From Progne subis subis (taxonomy: Eukaryota; Chordata; Aves; Passeriformes; Hirundinidae), in assembly GCA_022316685.1 (NCBI GenBank), contig JAKJHU010000369.1:124001-188000 (forward strand): 64,000 nt of DNA, given 5' to 3'. Made by a program: the position numbers and the translations under genes. The notes under the pieces are model-generated. The model ran no database searches, was not told where the DNA came from, and worked only from the letters and a program-made list of their open reading frames with translations. Below, one piece after another: positions 20,781 to 32,292 of this stretch. Numbering within the stretch: the stretch's first letter is position 1; each line of letters begins with the position of its first letter.

Positions 20781-22396
20781 GGAACCAAGGAGATCATTCT
20801 GACAATGCAGGGACTCTCATAATCAAGGGTCCATTGTTTTCCTCTCCCTGCCCCAGCCCTGCAGAGCAGCCCAGACCTGTCTGGCCCTGCAGCAGGAACT
20901 GGAGGCACTGGAGGTCAGGAACAGCCACTCTGTGTCTGGAATGCTCAGGACATGCTCAGCTCAGGCAGCTCGTGCAGCCCCAGGGCCAGCCCCGCTGCCC
21001 AGCACAGCAGCACAGAGTTGGCCCCGGGACTCCTCAGGCAGCTCCTGCTGCCCCAGGGACAGGGCAGCCTCTTGCCAGGGCTCCTCTGCACAGCCACGGG
21101 CTCCTGCTCTGCTCCTGGCACATGCCAGCTGCCCACAGAGCCTTTGCCAGGGGAACACGTCTGTGCTGGCCTGAGCAGCCATTGCTGCAGCCCCTGCCCT
21201 GCTGCCCACAGCCCCGAGCTGGGGCTGCTGCTCTGCAGAGCACGGGGGCTGTGCTGCCCGGGGCCCTGGGCTGCCTCTGCTGGGCTCTGCTGCTCAGGCT
21301 GGGAGACAGAGGCAGCTGATGCTGCTCCCTGCACTGACCCCCTCGCACACAGGCTCTGCTGGGGCCATGGAGGCTGCTCAGAGGTGCCTGCCTTGTTCCA
21401 GGGCTGCCCCATGGCCTTGGGGCTGCCCTGCATCCTCCTGGGGAAGTTCCCTGAGGGTCAGACCAGCCCGTGCCCAGACCCCTTTCCCTGTGCCTGCTCT
21501 GTCCCCTGGGGCTGCAGATCTCTCCTGGCTCACAGCACACATTCAGTCCTTGATCTCGGGGTGAGCCCACCCTGGCCAGGCCTGTGCCCAGGGAGCTCCA
21601 CTCCCTGCTGATCCCTGGCACACACTGTCCCTGCAGGTGCCCTGTGTTCTCCTGGCAGCTCCCAAGGCCCTCCAGACAAAGCTTCCCCTGCCATCAGCCC
21701 TGGCACCAGCTGCAGAGCCCCAGCCAGGTTCAGCACAGACCATTCCCCATCTGATGGGCCCTGGCCACCAACAAGCAGAAGCTGAGCCAGCCCTGAGTGC
21801 CCTGAAGGCCACACTGGGACCCTGATCTCATCCCACTGAGCCCTGGGAGAACAAGGAACACAAGGAGCCTCTTCAGAGTCTGTTCCTTGGGCCTGTTCCT
21901 GAGAGGGACTCTGCAGGGAGAGCAAAGCCTTCCCGCCCTGCCCTCAGGAGGTCCCTTTGCTGCTGCAGCTGCTGTGCTGGAGCCCAGCTGTGTCCCAGCA
22001 GTGCCCATGGCCTGTCCCTGCCTGTGGGCACAGCACGGACACGCAGCAGCACAGTGACCAAGCTGCCAGAGCACTCGGGCCTGACAGCCACAGCAGGGCT
22101 GGGAAGGAGAGGCTGGAGTTGGGAAGAGCAGATGTGGGAAGAGCCAGGGCCATTGTCCCTGGCTGTGCTGGGGGTCTCTTCCCTCCACCTCTGCTCACAG
22201 GCACTGCCCCTGCAGAGACAGAGAAGGGCAGAGGAAGCATCTTGGACACACAGGGCAGAGCAGGACACTTTATTTTACATAAATGCACAGTGATGATGGC
22301 TCCTTACTGTCTCTGCTTAATACAAGCATGGGAGATGCCGATGTAACAATACTGTGACTAATGGCATCCCTTTATGGCAAACTTTATCCAAAGTAA

Positions 22397-22419
22397 AAAA
22401 AAAAAAAAAAAAAAAAAGT
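22397..22419. repeat. Poly-A tract
   Basis: A run of about 22 A, the mirror of the poly-T at 7,571. Confidence 0.85.
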
Positions 22420-22519
22420 AAGAAAAGGAAAAATAGAACACACCAAATAGAATAACAATAAAGACATATGGCACAAAGCAGTCTGGCCCTAGAATGAGTT
22501 CCATTCTGAATGCTATGCA

Positions 22520-22673
22520 GAAACAAAGAGGCACTTAATTTTTTCTGATAAGCACAGAGTGGTCATATTCCTCAGGGCATCCTCACGCTCCTGGTTCCTC
22601 AGGCTCTAGATGAGGGGGTTCAGTGTTGGAGGCACCAGCAAGTACAGAAGTGACAGTGTCAGATCCAGGGATG
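22520..22673 (-). pseudogene. Olfactory receptor C-terminal fragment, mirror copy
   Basis: Same relic as 7,313-7,455. The NPLI-SLRN motif contains a TAG stop where the left copy has TGG. The fragment's upstream side was separated from its flank by the provirus inserted at 22,680. Confidence 0.8.
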
Positions 22674-22679
22674 GGCACC

Positions 22680-22972
22680 TGTGGGAGATTAGGGACAGGC
22701 GGTCGGAAGATATCGTGTTGTACGGGCAGACAGAACCCCTCCCTCAACACTTAGTTGTTTAGTGTCCTTGACAAGCTAAGCAACACCTAACTTGTAACGT
22801 AAGCAGACGGATGTGATGTAGCAAACAGAGGTTTTATAACTCCATGTAACCAGTCAATAAACGCCATTAGCCGTCCACCACACTGGTGTCTGTGAGCTGA
22901 TGGACCGAGCAGCCTGGCTGTGGCTGCCGTGTCGTTCCTGAACCAGGTCGCTACACCTCAGCGGAGGCAGCA
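22680..22972 (+). mobile_element. 5' LTR of the pol-less provirus
   Basis: TGTGGGAGATT...GGAGGCAGCA, 293 bp. GTTTTATAACTCC is a TATA-like region and CAATAAACG a polyadenylation-type signal (~22,856), close together as in short betaretrovirus-like LTRs. Confidence 0.92.
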
Positions 22973-22974
22973 AG

Positions 22975-22992
22975 TTGTGCCGAAGCCCCGGG
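22975..22992 (+). other. Primer-binding site, tRNA-Phe type (mutated)
   Basis: TTGTGCCGAAGCCCCGGG two bases after the LTR. The sister copy at 62,771 reads TGGTGCCGAAACCCGGGA, which is complementary to the 3' end of vertebrate tRNA-Phe; this copy has point changes. Confidence 0.85.
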
Positions 22993-23091
22993 AGTCGCCC
23001 GGGAAATCGGGAGTCGCCTGGACGGGTGAACAACGGCCGAGCGGCGGGGCCAGCTCGGCGAGGGGGATGCCCCAGGACCTGTTAGAGATGG

Positions 23092-23973
23092 ATGGAAGCT
23101 CTCATGAAGGTCGTATCTCAGATTCATAAACAGTGGGGAATTGATTTTAAAGAAAAAGATTTTACCCTCGCAGTGACGAGGCTTTTGCAACTTAGTATCA
23201 TCAATCTTCCGGTGGAAATTCTCCACCCAGATATTTGGGATCAGTGTATGAAAGCTTTAGCCGAGGAAACTATGTTTTCAGGGTCGGCAAAGTATCTTAA
23301 GTCATGGGGGAGGGTTGTGCAAGCTTTGCAGAAGGCTTTGCAGGAACAAGAGACCTGGAAAGCTGCACAGCATTGTCTAAAATTTACGCCGCAGCTCGGT
23401 GTAGGAGCTGCAACGCAAACTGTTTTAGAAGAAACTTTTTCAGAGGAAAATTTTAAAGGGGATTATCAGAGTGTAGGAAAATGCGGTCTGAAAGACAATC
23501 AGTCTGTTCAGACTGCTGATAAAGTTTGTCCTAATGACTGCGGAGGCTTGCAGGAACAAAATCTTCCTTCAAAGCCTTCAAGTCCAGAGTTAGCTGCTGA
23601 AGAAAAAAATCAAGCAAAATTGTTTTATGATCAATTAACTGAGGAAGCTAGGAATATTGCCAAAAATTCTGCCGGGGGGTCGCTGGTAGAAGGGGCTGAG
23701 GGGGGACCTCCACCCTCTACAGCAGGAGATTGCATTGAATCGCTGGGAGAAAATAAGAATGTAACTAAATCAGAATATTTGGCAGACAACCAAGAACCAG
23801 CAAACAAAGAAAGTTTTTTACACAGTGTGCCTGCTGCCAACAGCTTGTTTGATAGTGCGGGCACACGCGAACAGAAGAAAGAGGGAATTAAAGGTAGTCG
23901 GAATGCTTGCCAAATAGGACATTCTTTAAAGGAACAGTTTAAAAAGGGGAAAAAAGGGGCAGCTCAGCCCTGA
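23092..23973 (+). pseudogene. Gag N-terminal (matrix and spacer) region of the provirus
   Basis: 293 codons. The N-terminal ~110 residues have the helical character of a betaretrovirus-type matrix domain (HKQWGIDFKEKDFTLAVTRL, LHPDIWDQCMKAL). The rest is acidic and low in hydrophobic residues. Residue 2 is Glu, so no myristoylation site. The frame ends at TGA as the 44-bp GC-box repeat begins, and the capsid follows in another frame. The start at 23,092 is chosen because the ATG at 23,088 opens only a short frame. The sister copy at 62,883 is frameshifted early. Confidence 0.85.
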
Positions 23974-24080
23974 GGGAAAGGGGCGGGGCCAAGAGGGAAG
24001 GGACGGCCCAGCCCTGAGGGAAAGGGGCGGGGCCAAGAGGGAAGGGACGGCCCAGCCCTGAGGGAAAGGGGCGGGGTCGG
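23965..24080 (+). repeat. 44-bp GC-box tandem repeat inside gag, ~2.6 units
   Basis: Units start CAGCCCTGAG at 23,965, 24,009 and 24,053. Each contains a GGGGCGGGGC-type GC box (Sp1-like site), the last being GGGGCGGGGT. The sister provirus has five units. 44 is not a multiple of three, so each unit shifts the gag frame. Confidence 0.93.
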
Positions 24081-24219
24081 AGCCCGACCAAAAGGCTCTG
24101 GAGCCCGGAAGCAGCCAGTCAGTCGACTTCCGGCTCTGAATCGGACTCTAGCTCAGGGGACTGGGACAGCCAGTCCTCTGCTGCCGGCTCTGGCTCCGGC
24201 TCCGACAGAGAAGTAACAG

Positions 24220-24227
24220 TATATAAA
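24220..24227 (+). promoter_or_regulatory. TATA-like element downstream of the GC boxes
   Basis: TATATAAA, ~140 bases after the last GC box and ~50 bases before the ATG of the capsid frame at 24,278. Promoter function is inference only; the sequence could equally be ordinary gag coding sequence. Confidence 0.3.
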
Positions 24228-24277
24228 ATCAGTAACAACCATGTTTCTACTCGGGTTGAGGGGAAGTCAGAAAAAGA

Positions 24278-25150
24278 ATGAACTCCTCTCACAGACTGGA
24301 GGAAAATAAAAGTCGCATGTGCCGATTGGGGTCCATCGGCCACACTGGCTTTTCCAGTCCGAGTGGGGGGGCAGGTGGAAATCAGAGAACATACTCCTCA
24401 GTAAACCCTAAGGATGTTCAAGCAATTGTTAAAGCAATAACTGACAGAGGGATCAATTCAGCTGTGCTTTCTACTCTCATTGATAGTGTTTTTGGAGGGG
24501 ATGACATGCTCCCATTTGACATAAAGCAAACCTGCAGATTGATTTTTGATAGGGCAGGGATGATAGTTTTTAAACAAGAGTGGGAGGACAATTGTGCAAA
24601 GGAACTAGCTCTGGTCACTGGTGCAGATCATCCTCTACACGGCTCCAGCCTGCAACGGCTCATGGGCACAGACCCAACCATGATCACCCCCCAGGCACAA
24701 GCCGAGGGCCTACGGGCCCACGAGGTCATGACAACTATCCGTGCTGCCAGGGAAGCCATCCACTTTGCTTCCATGGTCATTGCTAAACCATCATCATGGT
24801 CCACAATAAAGCAAAGTGAGAGTGAGAGTTTTACACAATTTGTAGATCGGCTCCAAGCATCACTTGACTCCTCAGCTTTGCCTTCAGAGGCAAAGGGTCC
24901 TGTGTTAGCAGAGTGCCTGCGCCAACAATGCAATTCAGCCACCAAGGACATTTTACGGTCTTTACCACTCGGGTCCAGCATCGCAGACATGATCAGGCAT
25001 GTTGCAAAAGAGGAACATTTTGCCCCAATCCAAGCAGCCATCCGTACCACAGTAACTAGTGAAATGGCATGCTTTAAATGCAGCCAGGCATTTAATTTGG
25101 GCGAACGTGCAAATTATCAGACTCCTACCTTCAGTACCCCTATCAATTAG
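24278..25150 (+). pseudogene. Gag capsid region, cut off in the nucleocapsid
   Basis: 290 codons. Residues ~45-260 are capsid-like, with a major-homology-type segment SESFTQFVDRLQASL (~24,815-24,865). A single CFKCSQ start of a zinc knuckle appears at ~25,072, but the His/Cys remainder is missing: the sequence then departs from gag, marking the deletion that removed pol. The frame is intact in itself. Comparison with betaretroviral capsids is from family knowledge; no search was run. Confidence 0.85.
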
Positions 25151-26312
25151 ACTCTATCAGATTCTCACAGCATGCAGACACAGGAGAGAGGCCACACCTG
25201 GCACCTCCTCCTCATCCAGTCCTTTAGCTATTTACCAAAAACCTAAGTCAGATCCTTACAATCCATTTCTTAGTGTATTAAATGCTACCTTTTTGTCATT
25301 GAACCAATCCGATCCAAACTTTACAAAATCATGCTGGTTATGTTATAATGCAGAACCTCCTTTTTATGAGGGTGCTGCCCTTGATGTTCCTTTTGAATAT
25401 TCTGCAGCAGATAATCCACACAACTGTAGATGGGACACCCCTCAAAGGGAAATTACCCTGAGTCAAGTCACAGGCCGAGGCAAGTGCTTTGGCAATGTAA
25501 CCTTAGCAAAGCAGATGAGAAACATTTGTGCTGAGTTCATCCAACCTAGCCAAAAGACTGATAAGTGGGCAGTCCTGTTCGTACCAGGAATGTGGGTCTG
25601 TCAACAATCTGGAATAACCCGCTGTGTGTACCTTGGTAAATTCAATAACCTTGCTGACTTTTGTGTCCAAGTTCTTATTGTTCCTAGAGTCCTGTATCAC
25701 CAAGAAGAGGAAATGTATCGCTTTTTAGAAGAAATCATCCAGCTCCACAAAAGAGAAGTAGTAACAGGTATAACCATTGCAATGCTCCTTGGCCTAGGAG
25801 CTGCCGGTACAGCCACAGGTGTTTCAGCTCTCGTGACCCAACACCAAGGACTTTCTCAGCTGCAAATGACAATTGACGAAGACTTACTGAGAATTGAAAA
25901 ATCCATCTCCTCTTTGGAAAGATCTATCTCCTCGCTTTCAGAAGTCGTCCTGCAGAACAGGCGAGGACTGGACCTCTTGCTCATGCAGCAAGGAGGCCTG
26001 TGTGCTGCCTTGAGAGAAGAATGCTGTTTTTATGCAGACCATACTGGAGTCGTGCGAGACTCCATGGCCGAGCTGAGAGAAAGACTAGCCCAGAGAAAGA
26101 GAGAGAGAGAGGCCCAACAAGGATGGTTCGAGTCATGGTTCAATCAGTCCCCATGGCTAGCCACCCTTGTTTCCACCCTAATAGGCCCTCTCACCATGAT
26201 ACTCTTGGGATTGATTTTTGGGCCTTGCATTTTGAACAAGTTAGTTTCATTTGTTAGAAGCCGTTTAGAGAAAGTTGACATCCTATTTGTCGAACGCCTA
26301 CAACTACCATGA
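25151..26312 (+). pseudogene. Env, gamma-type, 5' part of the surface subunit deleted
   Basis: An open frame (open from 25,059) ends at TGA 26,310. Visible parts are a surface-subunit remnant with CWLC (25,332-25,343), as in gamma-type Env that links its subunits covalently; a hydrophobic Gly/Ala-rich fusion-peptide-like stretch (~25,755-25,830); a heptad region; a CX6CC motif (26,001-26,027) after the immunosuppressive-type segment; and a membrane anchor (~26,150-26,235). No signal peptide and no clear RXXR cleavage site remain, so normal processing is unlikely. A gamma-type Env behind a beta-like gag is a known retroviral mosaic (type D viruses). Confidence 0.88.
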
Positions 26313-26424
26313 AGTGCACTTATTATTAACATGTTATATCACTTGGTATCCTATTATACTAACTTTAACAGCTTTTGCACTTTTTATAACATTTATACTT
26401 TTATAGGTGTTTTACTTAATCATG

Positions 26425-26439
26425 AGGCAGGGGGGGAGA
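26425..26439 (+). other. Polypurine tract
   Basis: GAGGCAGGGGGGGAGA immediately precedes the 3' LTR. Confidence 0.8.
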
Positions 26440-26732
26440 TATGGGAGATTAGGGACAGGCGATTGGAAGATATCGCGTTGTACGGGCAGACAGAACCCCT
26501 CCCTCAACACTTAGTTGTTTAGTGTCCTTGACAAGCTAAGCAACACGTAACTTGTAATGTAAGCAGACGGATGTGATGTAGCAAACAGAGGTCTTATAAC
26601 TCCATGTAACCAGTTAATAAACGCCATTAGCCGTCCACCACACTGGTGTCTGTGAGCTGGTGGCCTGAGCAGCCTGGCTGTGGCTGGTGTGTTGTTCCTG
26701 AACCAGGTCGCTACGCCTCAGCGGAGGCAGCA
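26440..26732 (+). mobile_element. 3' LTR of the pol-less provirus
   Basis: 293 bp, ending GGAGGCAGCA. The first dinucleotide is TA rather than TG, a point change at the terminus. Confidence 0.92.
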
Positions 26733-27389
26733 GGCACCAGGGTGGCACAGGTGACCTTTAGGCTTTGCAGGGCCCAGGCACAAGGGCTGTGCCCGAGTCA
26801 GGGCTGAGCTCACACTCTGTGGGCTGGGGCAGAGCCCAGGCAGAAATCAGCCCCTGCCCCAGCAGCTCTGCAGTGGTGGCCACCAGGCCGGGTTGCCAAG
26901 GGAGGCTTCTGGCCATGGCCTGCAGGGAGCTGCTGCTGCCAAGGTGCCTTTGGTGTCCCAGGCTCTCCTGGCACAGCTCCCAGCACTCTGCACTTGTGCC
27001 CGAGGCCTTCGCTGTGTTGGGGCTGGCCTGGGGCTTTTCCTGCAGCGGGACCTGGCCTGGCCATGGCACAGGAAAGGCAGTTCCTGCTGGAGCAGGAGGC
27101 TCTGCCTGCAATGGGCTCAGACAACTCCAACAAGGCTCTGTTTGCAGAGCCCCCAGTGGGAAATGAGGAAGGGAGGGGGGTCATGCTGCTTTTGGGGTGA
27201 ATAATGCTGAAAGCAGCCTGACTCCTCCATCCCCAAGTTCAGCATCCTGAGAGGGAGCTGAAGCTGTGGCAGAGCTGGAAAAATTCCCAGAGAAAGGAAC
27301 AACCAAGTGACACCAGTGAGAGCTTCTGCAGAGCTGCTGAGCTGGCACAGCCTGGGCACATCTCACTGACAGGGCAGCACTTCAGGCTA

Positions 27390-27986
27390 GAAGGGCCCTG
27401 CCCCAAATTTTAATTGCACATCTCCTTACATTTCCCTTCTTGGGGGATGCAGTGATTCCTCTGTGGAATGGGGACACCCCTCAAGGTCACTGCCTGAGGC
27501 TGAGCTGAAGAGATTTGCCCATGGTCTGGGAGAGTGACACCCATCTCTACTTAATAACTGGTTTTACTTTAATACAATTGCTTCAAAATTGCTTCCTAAA
27601 GCACTATATTAAAATAGATGTTACAGCTCCTATCCTGTGGAGTAAGTAAACAAAACCTTTTTGTTTAATCATGATCATAATCAGTCATATCTATATGTAC
27701 ACAAATACTTGTGGTTTGCCATCCCTAATGTTGTCGGACAAAGTTGTACTCATGTTCAATTCCACCTTTATGATTCTTTACACATAAATCCTTGACAAAG
27801 TCTGGGGCTGGGATTGGATAGAGGCACTTCCATGATCCTCTCACAGAAGGAATTTAGAAAGCCTGGGGGTCCTGGTTTGGGGGAGCTTGGGGGTATGACT
27901 GGGGTGTTGGGGGTCCTTTCTGCACCTCATGACCCAACAGGAACTTGTTTAATAAATTTTGCCTGAAGCTCCCACTCTGTCCATGA
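27390..27986 (+). mobile_element. Probable solo LTR, mirror of 6,063
   Basis: Contains GTTTAATAAATTTTGCC followed by a TGTCCATGACA end. Same uncertainty as the left-arm copy. Confidence 0.4.
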
Positions 27987-27989
27987 CAG

Positions 27990-28330
27990 GAACCTCTGTG
28001 AGTTTCTGTGACTTCCCGGCTCTTTGGTAGCCTGGAGACTCCTGGGATGTCCTCATGGAGCCCTGTGAGTGTCTGTGACCTCGCTGTTCTTTAGGAGCAC
28101 AGGGATGTCACCACTGGACTCCTGCCACTGCCTGGGACAAATTGGCTCCTTGGCAGCGTACAGACACCTCTGTTGTCACTGTGCAGCCCTGTGACTGTCT
28201 GTCACCTCATAACCCTTGGGAAGATTAAGGACCCCTGGGATGTCACCACAGAGCCCCTGTGACTTAGTGGGACCAAACAGATCCTCAGGAGCCCAGAGAC
28301 CCCTCAGATGCCACCATGGAGCCCCTGTGC
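27990..28330. repeat. Degenerate tandem repeat, mirror of 5,720
   Basis: About five units with GGGATGTCC(A/T)C and CATGGAGCCC(T/C)TGTG elements. Confidence 0.6.
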
Positions 28331-29429
28331 CTCCACGTCAATTCACGGCTCTTTATGAGCGGCAATCCCCTGGAATCTCTTCAATCTGCTCTGCTGTGGA
28401 TGCATCCTCTGCAACTTGGAGGTTCCCTGATCAATTTTGCTTCCCCAGGGGCTTGCTCAGTCTTCAGTTCTTCAGTTCAGGAATTCAGTGCCAAAAGCTC
28501 ATTAATATTTCAAAACACCCTAAACCAGGCAAGCCCCTGGGAATAATTTAATTTCAAGTCTTCAATTCTTCTGTGGTTAATTGTACACATTTCAGAAGTG
28601 TATTCAAAGAGAATATACTATATCTTTTAAAAAAGCAGAGAGATTTTTGTCCTATTTAATTTTCTTTTCTTGTTTATAGATTGATATCAGCAATCCCCAG
28701 TTGATATTGATCCTGAGCACCTCCTCATGCACTCTGAATATATATGAAAATCAAGACCCTTCATGGCTGACAATCAATCACACTTTGCCCCTACCCCCAC
28801 CCCACCATTTCCCTCCTCCAGCCCCAGGGACTCAGAGCAGCCTTGTGCAAATCTGAGCTTCCTCCACTCCAGGCTGCAGCTGCAGCTTTCAGCTCCTTGG
28901 CACCAGCTCCCACCTGCTTTCCTTGCAGAAGGAGCTGCCTGAGACACAGAGGGATTTTCATTTATTGTCAGCCAACAAAACCAAGGGAGGGCACAGCCCC
29001 ATGAAAAACAGAAATCCAGCCAGTGACACAAATAGAGGGGAAGATCAGGATTCCTTCTCCTGTCATCGTACAGTTCCAGGAAATTCCTGGTGTCTCCTGG
29101 TGGGAAAACTTTGGCATTTCTTAGAAGTGCTCAAATGACCCAGCTAATGAAGATGTGCTGTGCACCTCGCAAGCTGCAGGTCCTGTACAGCCCTGCAGGG
29201 CTCCTGTCCCATCTGCTGTGCTCCAATGTAAAACAGGGTCCAGCACTGTCCCAGGATCATTAGAGAGCTGAATTGGAAAGGACCTCAGCAAGTCAGCAGC
29301 CCAAGCTGTCAGAAATGGGGTCAGACCAAGTGGTTCAAGGCTTGATTTGGTCTGGATTGGAAAATCCCAAAGGACAGGGAGGGGGCAGCATCTCAGCACC
29401 TGGCTGAGCCCATGGGAACAAAGGATTCC

Positions 29430-29665
29430 TCCTGTCCTGGCTGAAGCTCCCCTCTTTCACCCTATATCATTGTCTTTTGTCTCCCACCAGGCCCCCAGTG
29501 AAGAGCCTGGCTCTGTGTTCTCCATCACCTCCTCGGTGGCACTGCCAGGTTGCCATGAGGAGCCCCTCAGCCTTCCCTGCTCGGGGCTGGACAAGCCCAG
29601 CTCCCTCAGCCTCTGCTCACAGCCAAAGGGCTCCAGCCCCACCTTGGGGCCCTTCCCTAACCCTG
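29430..29665 (-). mobile_element. CR1 3'-region fragment, mirror of 4,345
   Basis: Reverse complement of the left-arm fragment, with ATTGTCTTTTGTCTCCCACC and CTCCATCACCTCCTCGGTGG. Confidence 0.6.
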
Positions 29666-29934
29666 CTGCAGCTGCCAGACATCTTTCCTGCCCTGGGGAA
29701 CTCAACCCAGGCCACAGTGATCTCGATAATGCACGTCCTTGATGTCCTGGTCACACAGCCCAGCCCCTTGTCCCTGTGTCAGGCTCTGGGGTCGATCCTG
29801 TGGAACACCCATGGTGAAACTGTGGCTCCAGGTGCACTGGTGGGATTCTGAGGGACGGGGGACCCTGCTCAACATGAACAGCATTGGACTTCATGGGGGA
29901 AACTGTGAGGGGGAGCTGGGGTGGAGTGACCAAC

Positions 29935-30135
29935 TCAGTGATGTCACACAGCCCTGCTGTGATGTCACACAGCCCCCTTGTAATGTCACAACCAGCTCTA
30001 TTATGTCATACCTCTGCCCTGTGATGTCACAGATGGCTCTGTGATGTCACAGAGATGGCCTATGATGTCATAGCTGCTCAATGCCCTCACATAGCCTCTT
30101 CAGTGATGTCACAGCCAATTCTGTGACTTCATGTT
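29935..30135. repeat. Minisatellite with TGATGTCACA units
   Basis: About nine degenerate units, mirror of 3,900-4,065. Confidence 0.7.
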
Positions 30136-30539
30136 ACCTGATGATAAATGGTCTACACCTGGTGAGCTAACACAATGCTCATTCTCCAGGGGAACTGGAA
30201 ATTCACCAGCCTCAGTGTCCTGCCAGCTCAGCCAGGCTGACTGGAACATTGGGGTCTGTGACCACCAGGGACCACCAGAGAGACCCCCAGGACAGAAGAG
30301 TGCATGCAAAAGGGGAGACTAAACATACTAATAATTTCAGGGAAATTATTATTATAGGTATATTTAGTCCAGGACCATCAATGCATATGAATGCAAAATA
30401 CAGAATATAAACAGAAACTTTCCTGTACTCAGCATGCACGGCTTTGGGAAGAGCTGCTCCCCCATGCATCCAGCCAAACAACGCTGCTTCTAAATGCTAC
30501 ATTGGTGCTAAGGAGATTTTTTACGCAACCAAATTTTTG

Positions 30540-32270
30540 GTAACACTCCCACTGCCAAGGAAAGCTCTGTCTGCTGCTGTTCACAAACAGAGAAGGGCTG
30601 GTGGGAGATGGGGTGGTCGGTGGCTGCCTGGGGTACAGTGACCATGAAATAATCAAGTTTCCAATATTCTGTGAAAGAAGGAGAGGCACCAACAAAACAT
30701 CTACACTGGAATTAGGAAGGGCAGACTTTGGCCTCTCTAGGATGCAGATTTGGGGAGTACCGAACCAGGTACTGATTTTTTGAAGGGAAACAGCCCTTAA
30801 AAACAGGAGAGTCCAGGAAGGATGGACACACTTCAAGAAAAAAATCTTAAGGGAGAAGGAGGGATCTGTCTCACTGTGCTGAAAGAAGAGCCAGAGATGA
30901 AAATGACTGGCTTGGCTGCCCATGACACTTTTGAGGGAAGTCAAGAGAAAAAAGAGGGTGCATCCCCTTTGGACAGAAGGTCAGGCAACTCAGGAAGAGT
31001 TTATGGATGTGTTTAGGTCATGCAGAAAGAAGAGACGTGAAAACTCAGTTAGACGATAACATGGCCACTTCTGTGAGAAATAATAGAAAAGGTTTCAAGG
31101 AGAACTTCTAGTCTTTATTGGATGCAGTGGGGAATATTGTAATTAAAGATGAGGAAAAGCCTGAAATAGCTTTCACGTTCTTTCCCTTACTTTTCAAGAA
31201 TAAGACAGGTTATCCTCAGGACAACTATTATCCTGAGCTGGTAGATGGGCACAGGGAGCAGAACAGCCCCCCTGTCATCCAGGAGGAAGCAGCTGGTGAC
31301 CTGCTGAGCCCCTCAAATGCTCACATATGTCTCTGGGACCAGATGGGATCCATCCTAGGGGGATGAGGCAGCTGGTGGATGAGCTCACCAAGCTGCTCTC
31401 CATCATTTCTCATCAGTCCTGGCTCACCAGGGAGGTCTCAGAGGACTGGAGGTGCCAATGTGAGCCCATCCCCAAGAAGGGCTGGAAGGAGGATCTGGGG
31501 AACTCCAGGCCTGTCAGCCTGACCTTGGTGCCCAGCAAGGTTCTGGAACAGATCACCTTGAGAGCCATCACAGGGCACCCACAGGATGGCCGAGGGATCA
31601 GACCCAGCCAGAGTGGATTTCAATATCTGCATGGATGATCTGGATGAGGGGACTGAGTCCACCATCAGCAAATTTGCAGATGACACCAAGCTGGGTGTGA
31701 GTGTGGATCTGCTGAAGGGTAAGAGGGCTCTGCACAGGGAACTGGATCCCAAATCCAAAAGTTTAACAAGACCAAGGGCTGGGTCCTGTACTTTGGCCAC
31801 AACAACCCCTGCAGTGCTACAGGCTGGGGACAGAGTGGCTGGAGAGCGTCCAGGCAGAAAGGGACCTGGGGCACTGATGGACAGCAGGCTGGACATGAGC
31901 CAGCAGTGTGCCCAGGTGGCCAAGAAGGCCAATGGCTCCTGGCCTGGATCAGGAATGGTGTGGCCAGCAGGAGCAGGGCAGTGATTCTTCCCCTGTGCTC
32001 AGCACTGGTTGGGCAGCACCTCGAGTTCTGTGTCCAGTCAGTGCCCCCATAGTTAAGCAGGACATGGAAGGGCTGGAGCATGTCCAGAGAAGGACAACAA
32101 GGCTGGTGAGGGTCTGGGACACAGGTCTTTGAGGAGTGCCTGAGAGAGCTGGGGTTGTTTACCCAGGAGAAGAGGAGGCTCAGAGGACACAAGGTGTTGT
32201 CAGGGCACAGGTTGGACTTGATGATCTCCAAGGTCTTTTCCAACCTTGTTGATTCTGTGATTCTCTGAAA
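30540..32270 (+). mobile_element. CR1 LINE, 5'-truncated, mirror copy
   Basis: Same element as 1,632-3,475. RT fragments: SLGPDGIHPRGMRQL (~31,327) and FADDTKLGVS (~31,672), then the 3' tail GATTCTGTGATTCTCT at ~32,252-32,267. Frames are broken. The 5' part at 30,780-31,120 differs from the left copy around the missing poly-T tract. Confidence 0.85.
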
Positions 32271-32292
32271 CCACCCTTGCCGCAGTTGCAGG

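Larger units (their letters stand above)
22680..26732 (+). mobile_element. Pol-less provirus, tRNA-Phe-primed, beta-like gag with gamma-type env
   Basis: Complete two-LTR provirus of 4,053 bp with TSD GGCACC (22,674-22,679 and 26,733-26,738). The uninterrupted target is visible in the left arm at ~7,313 (CCTGGTGCCCATCCC). Internal order: primer site, gag matrix region, GC-box tandem repeat, gag capsid region, start of a nucleocapsid zinc knuckle, then env. Protease, reverse transcriptase, RNase H, integrase and the first part of env are gone. By eye the two LTRs differ at about 14 of 293 positions, so it is not recent. The element could only have moved with proteins from a relative. Confidence 0.93.
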
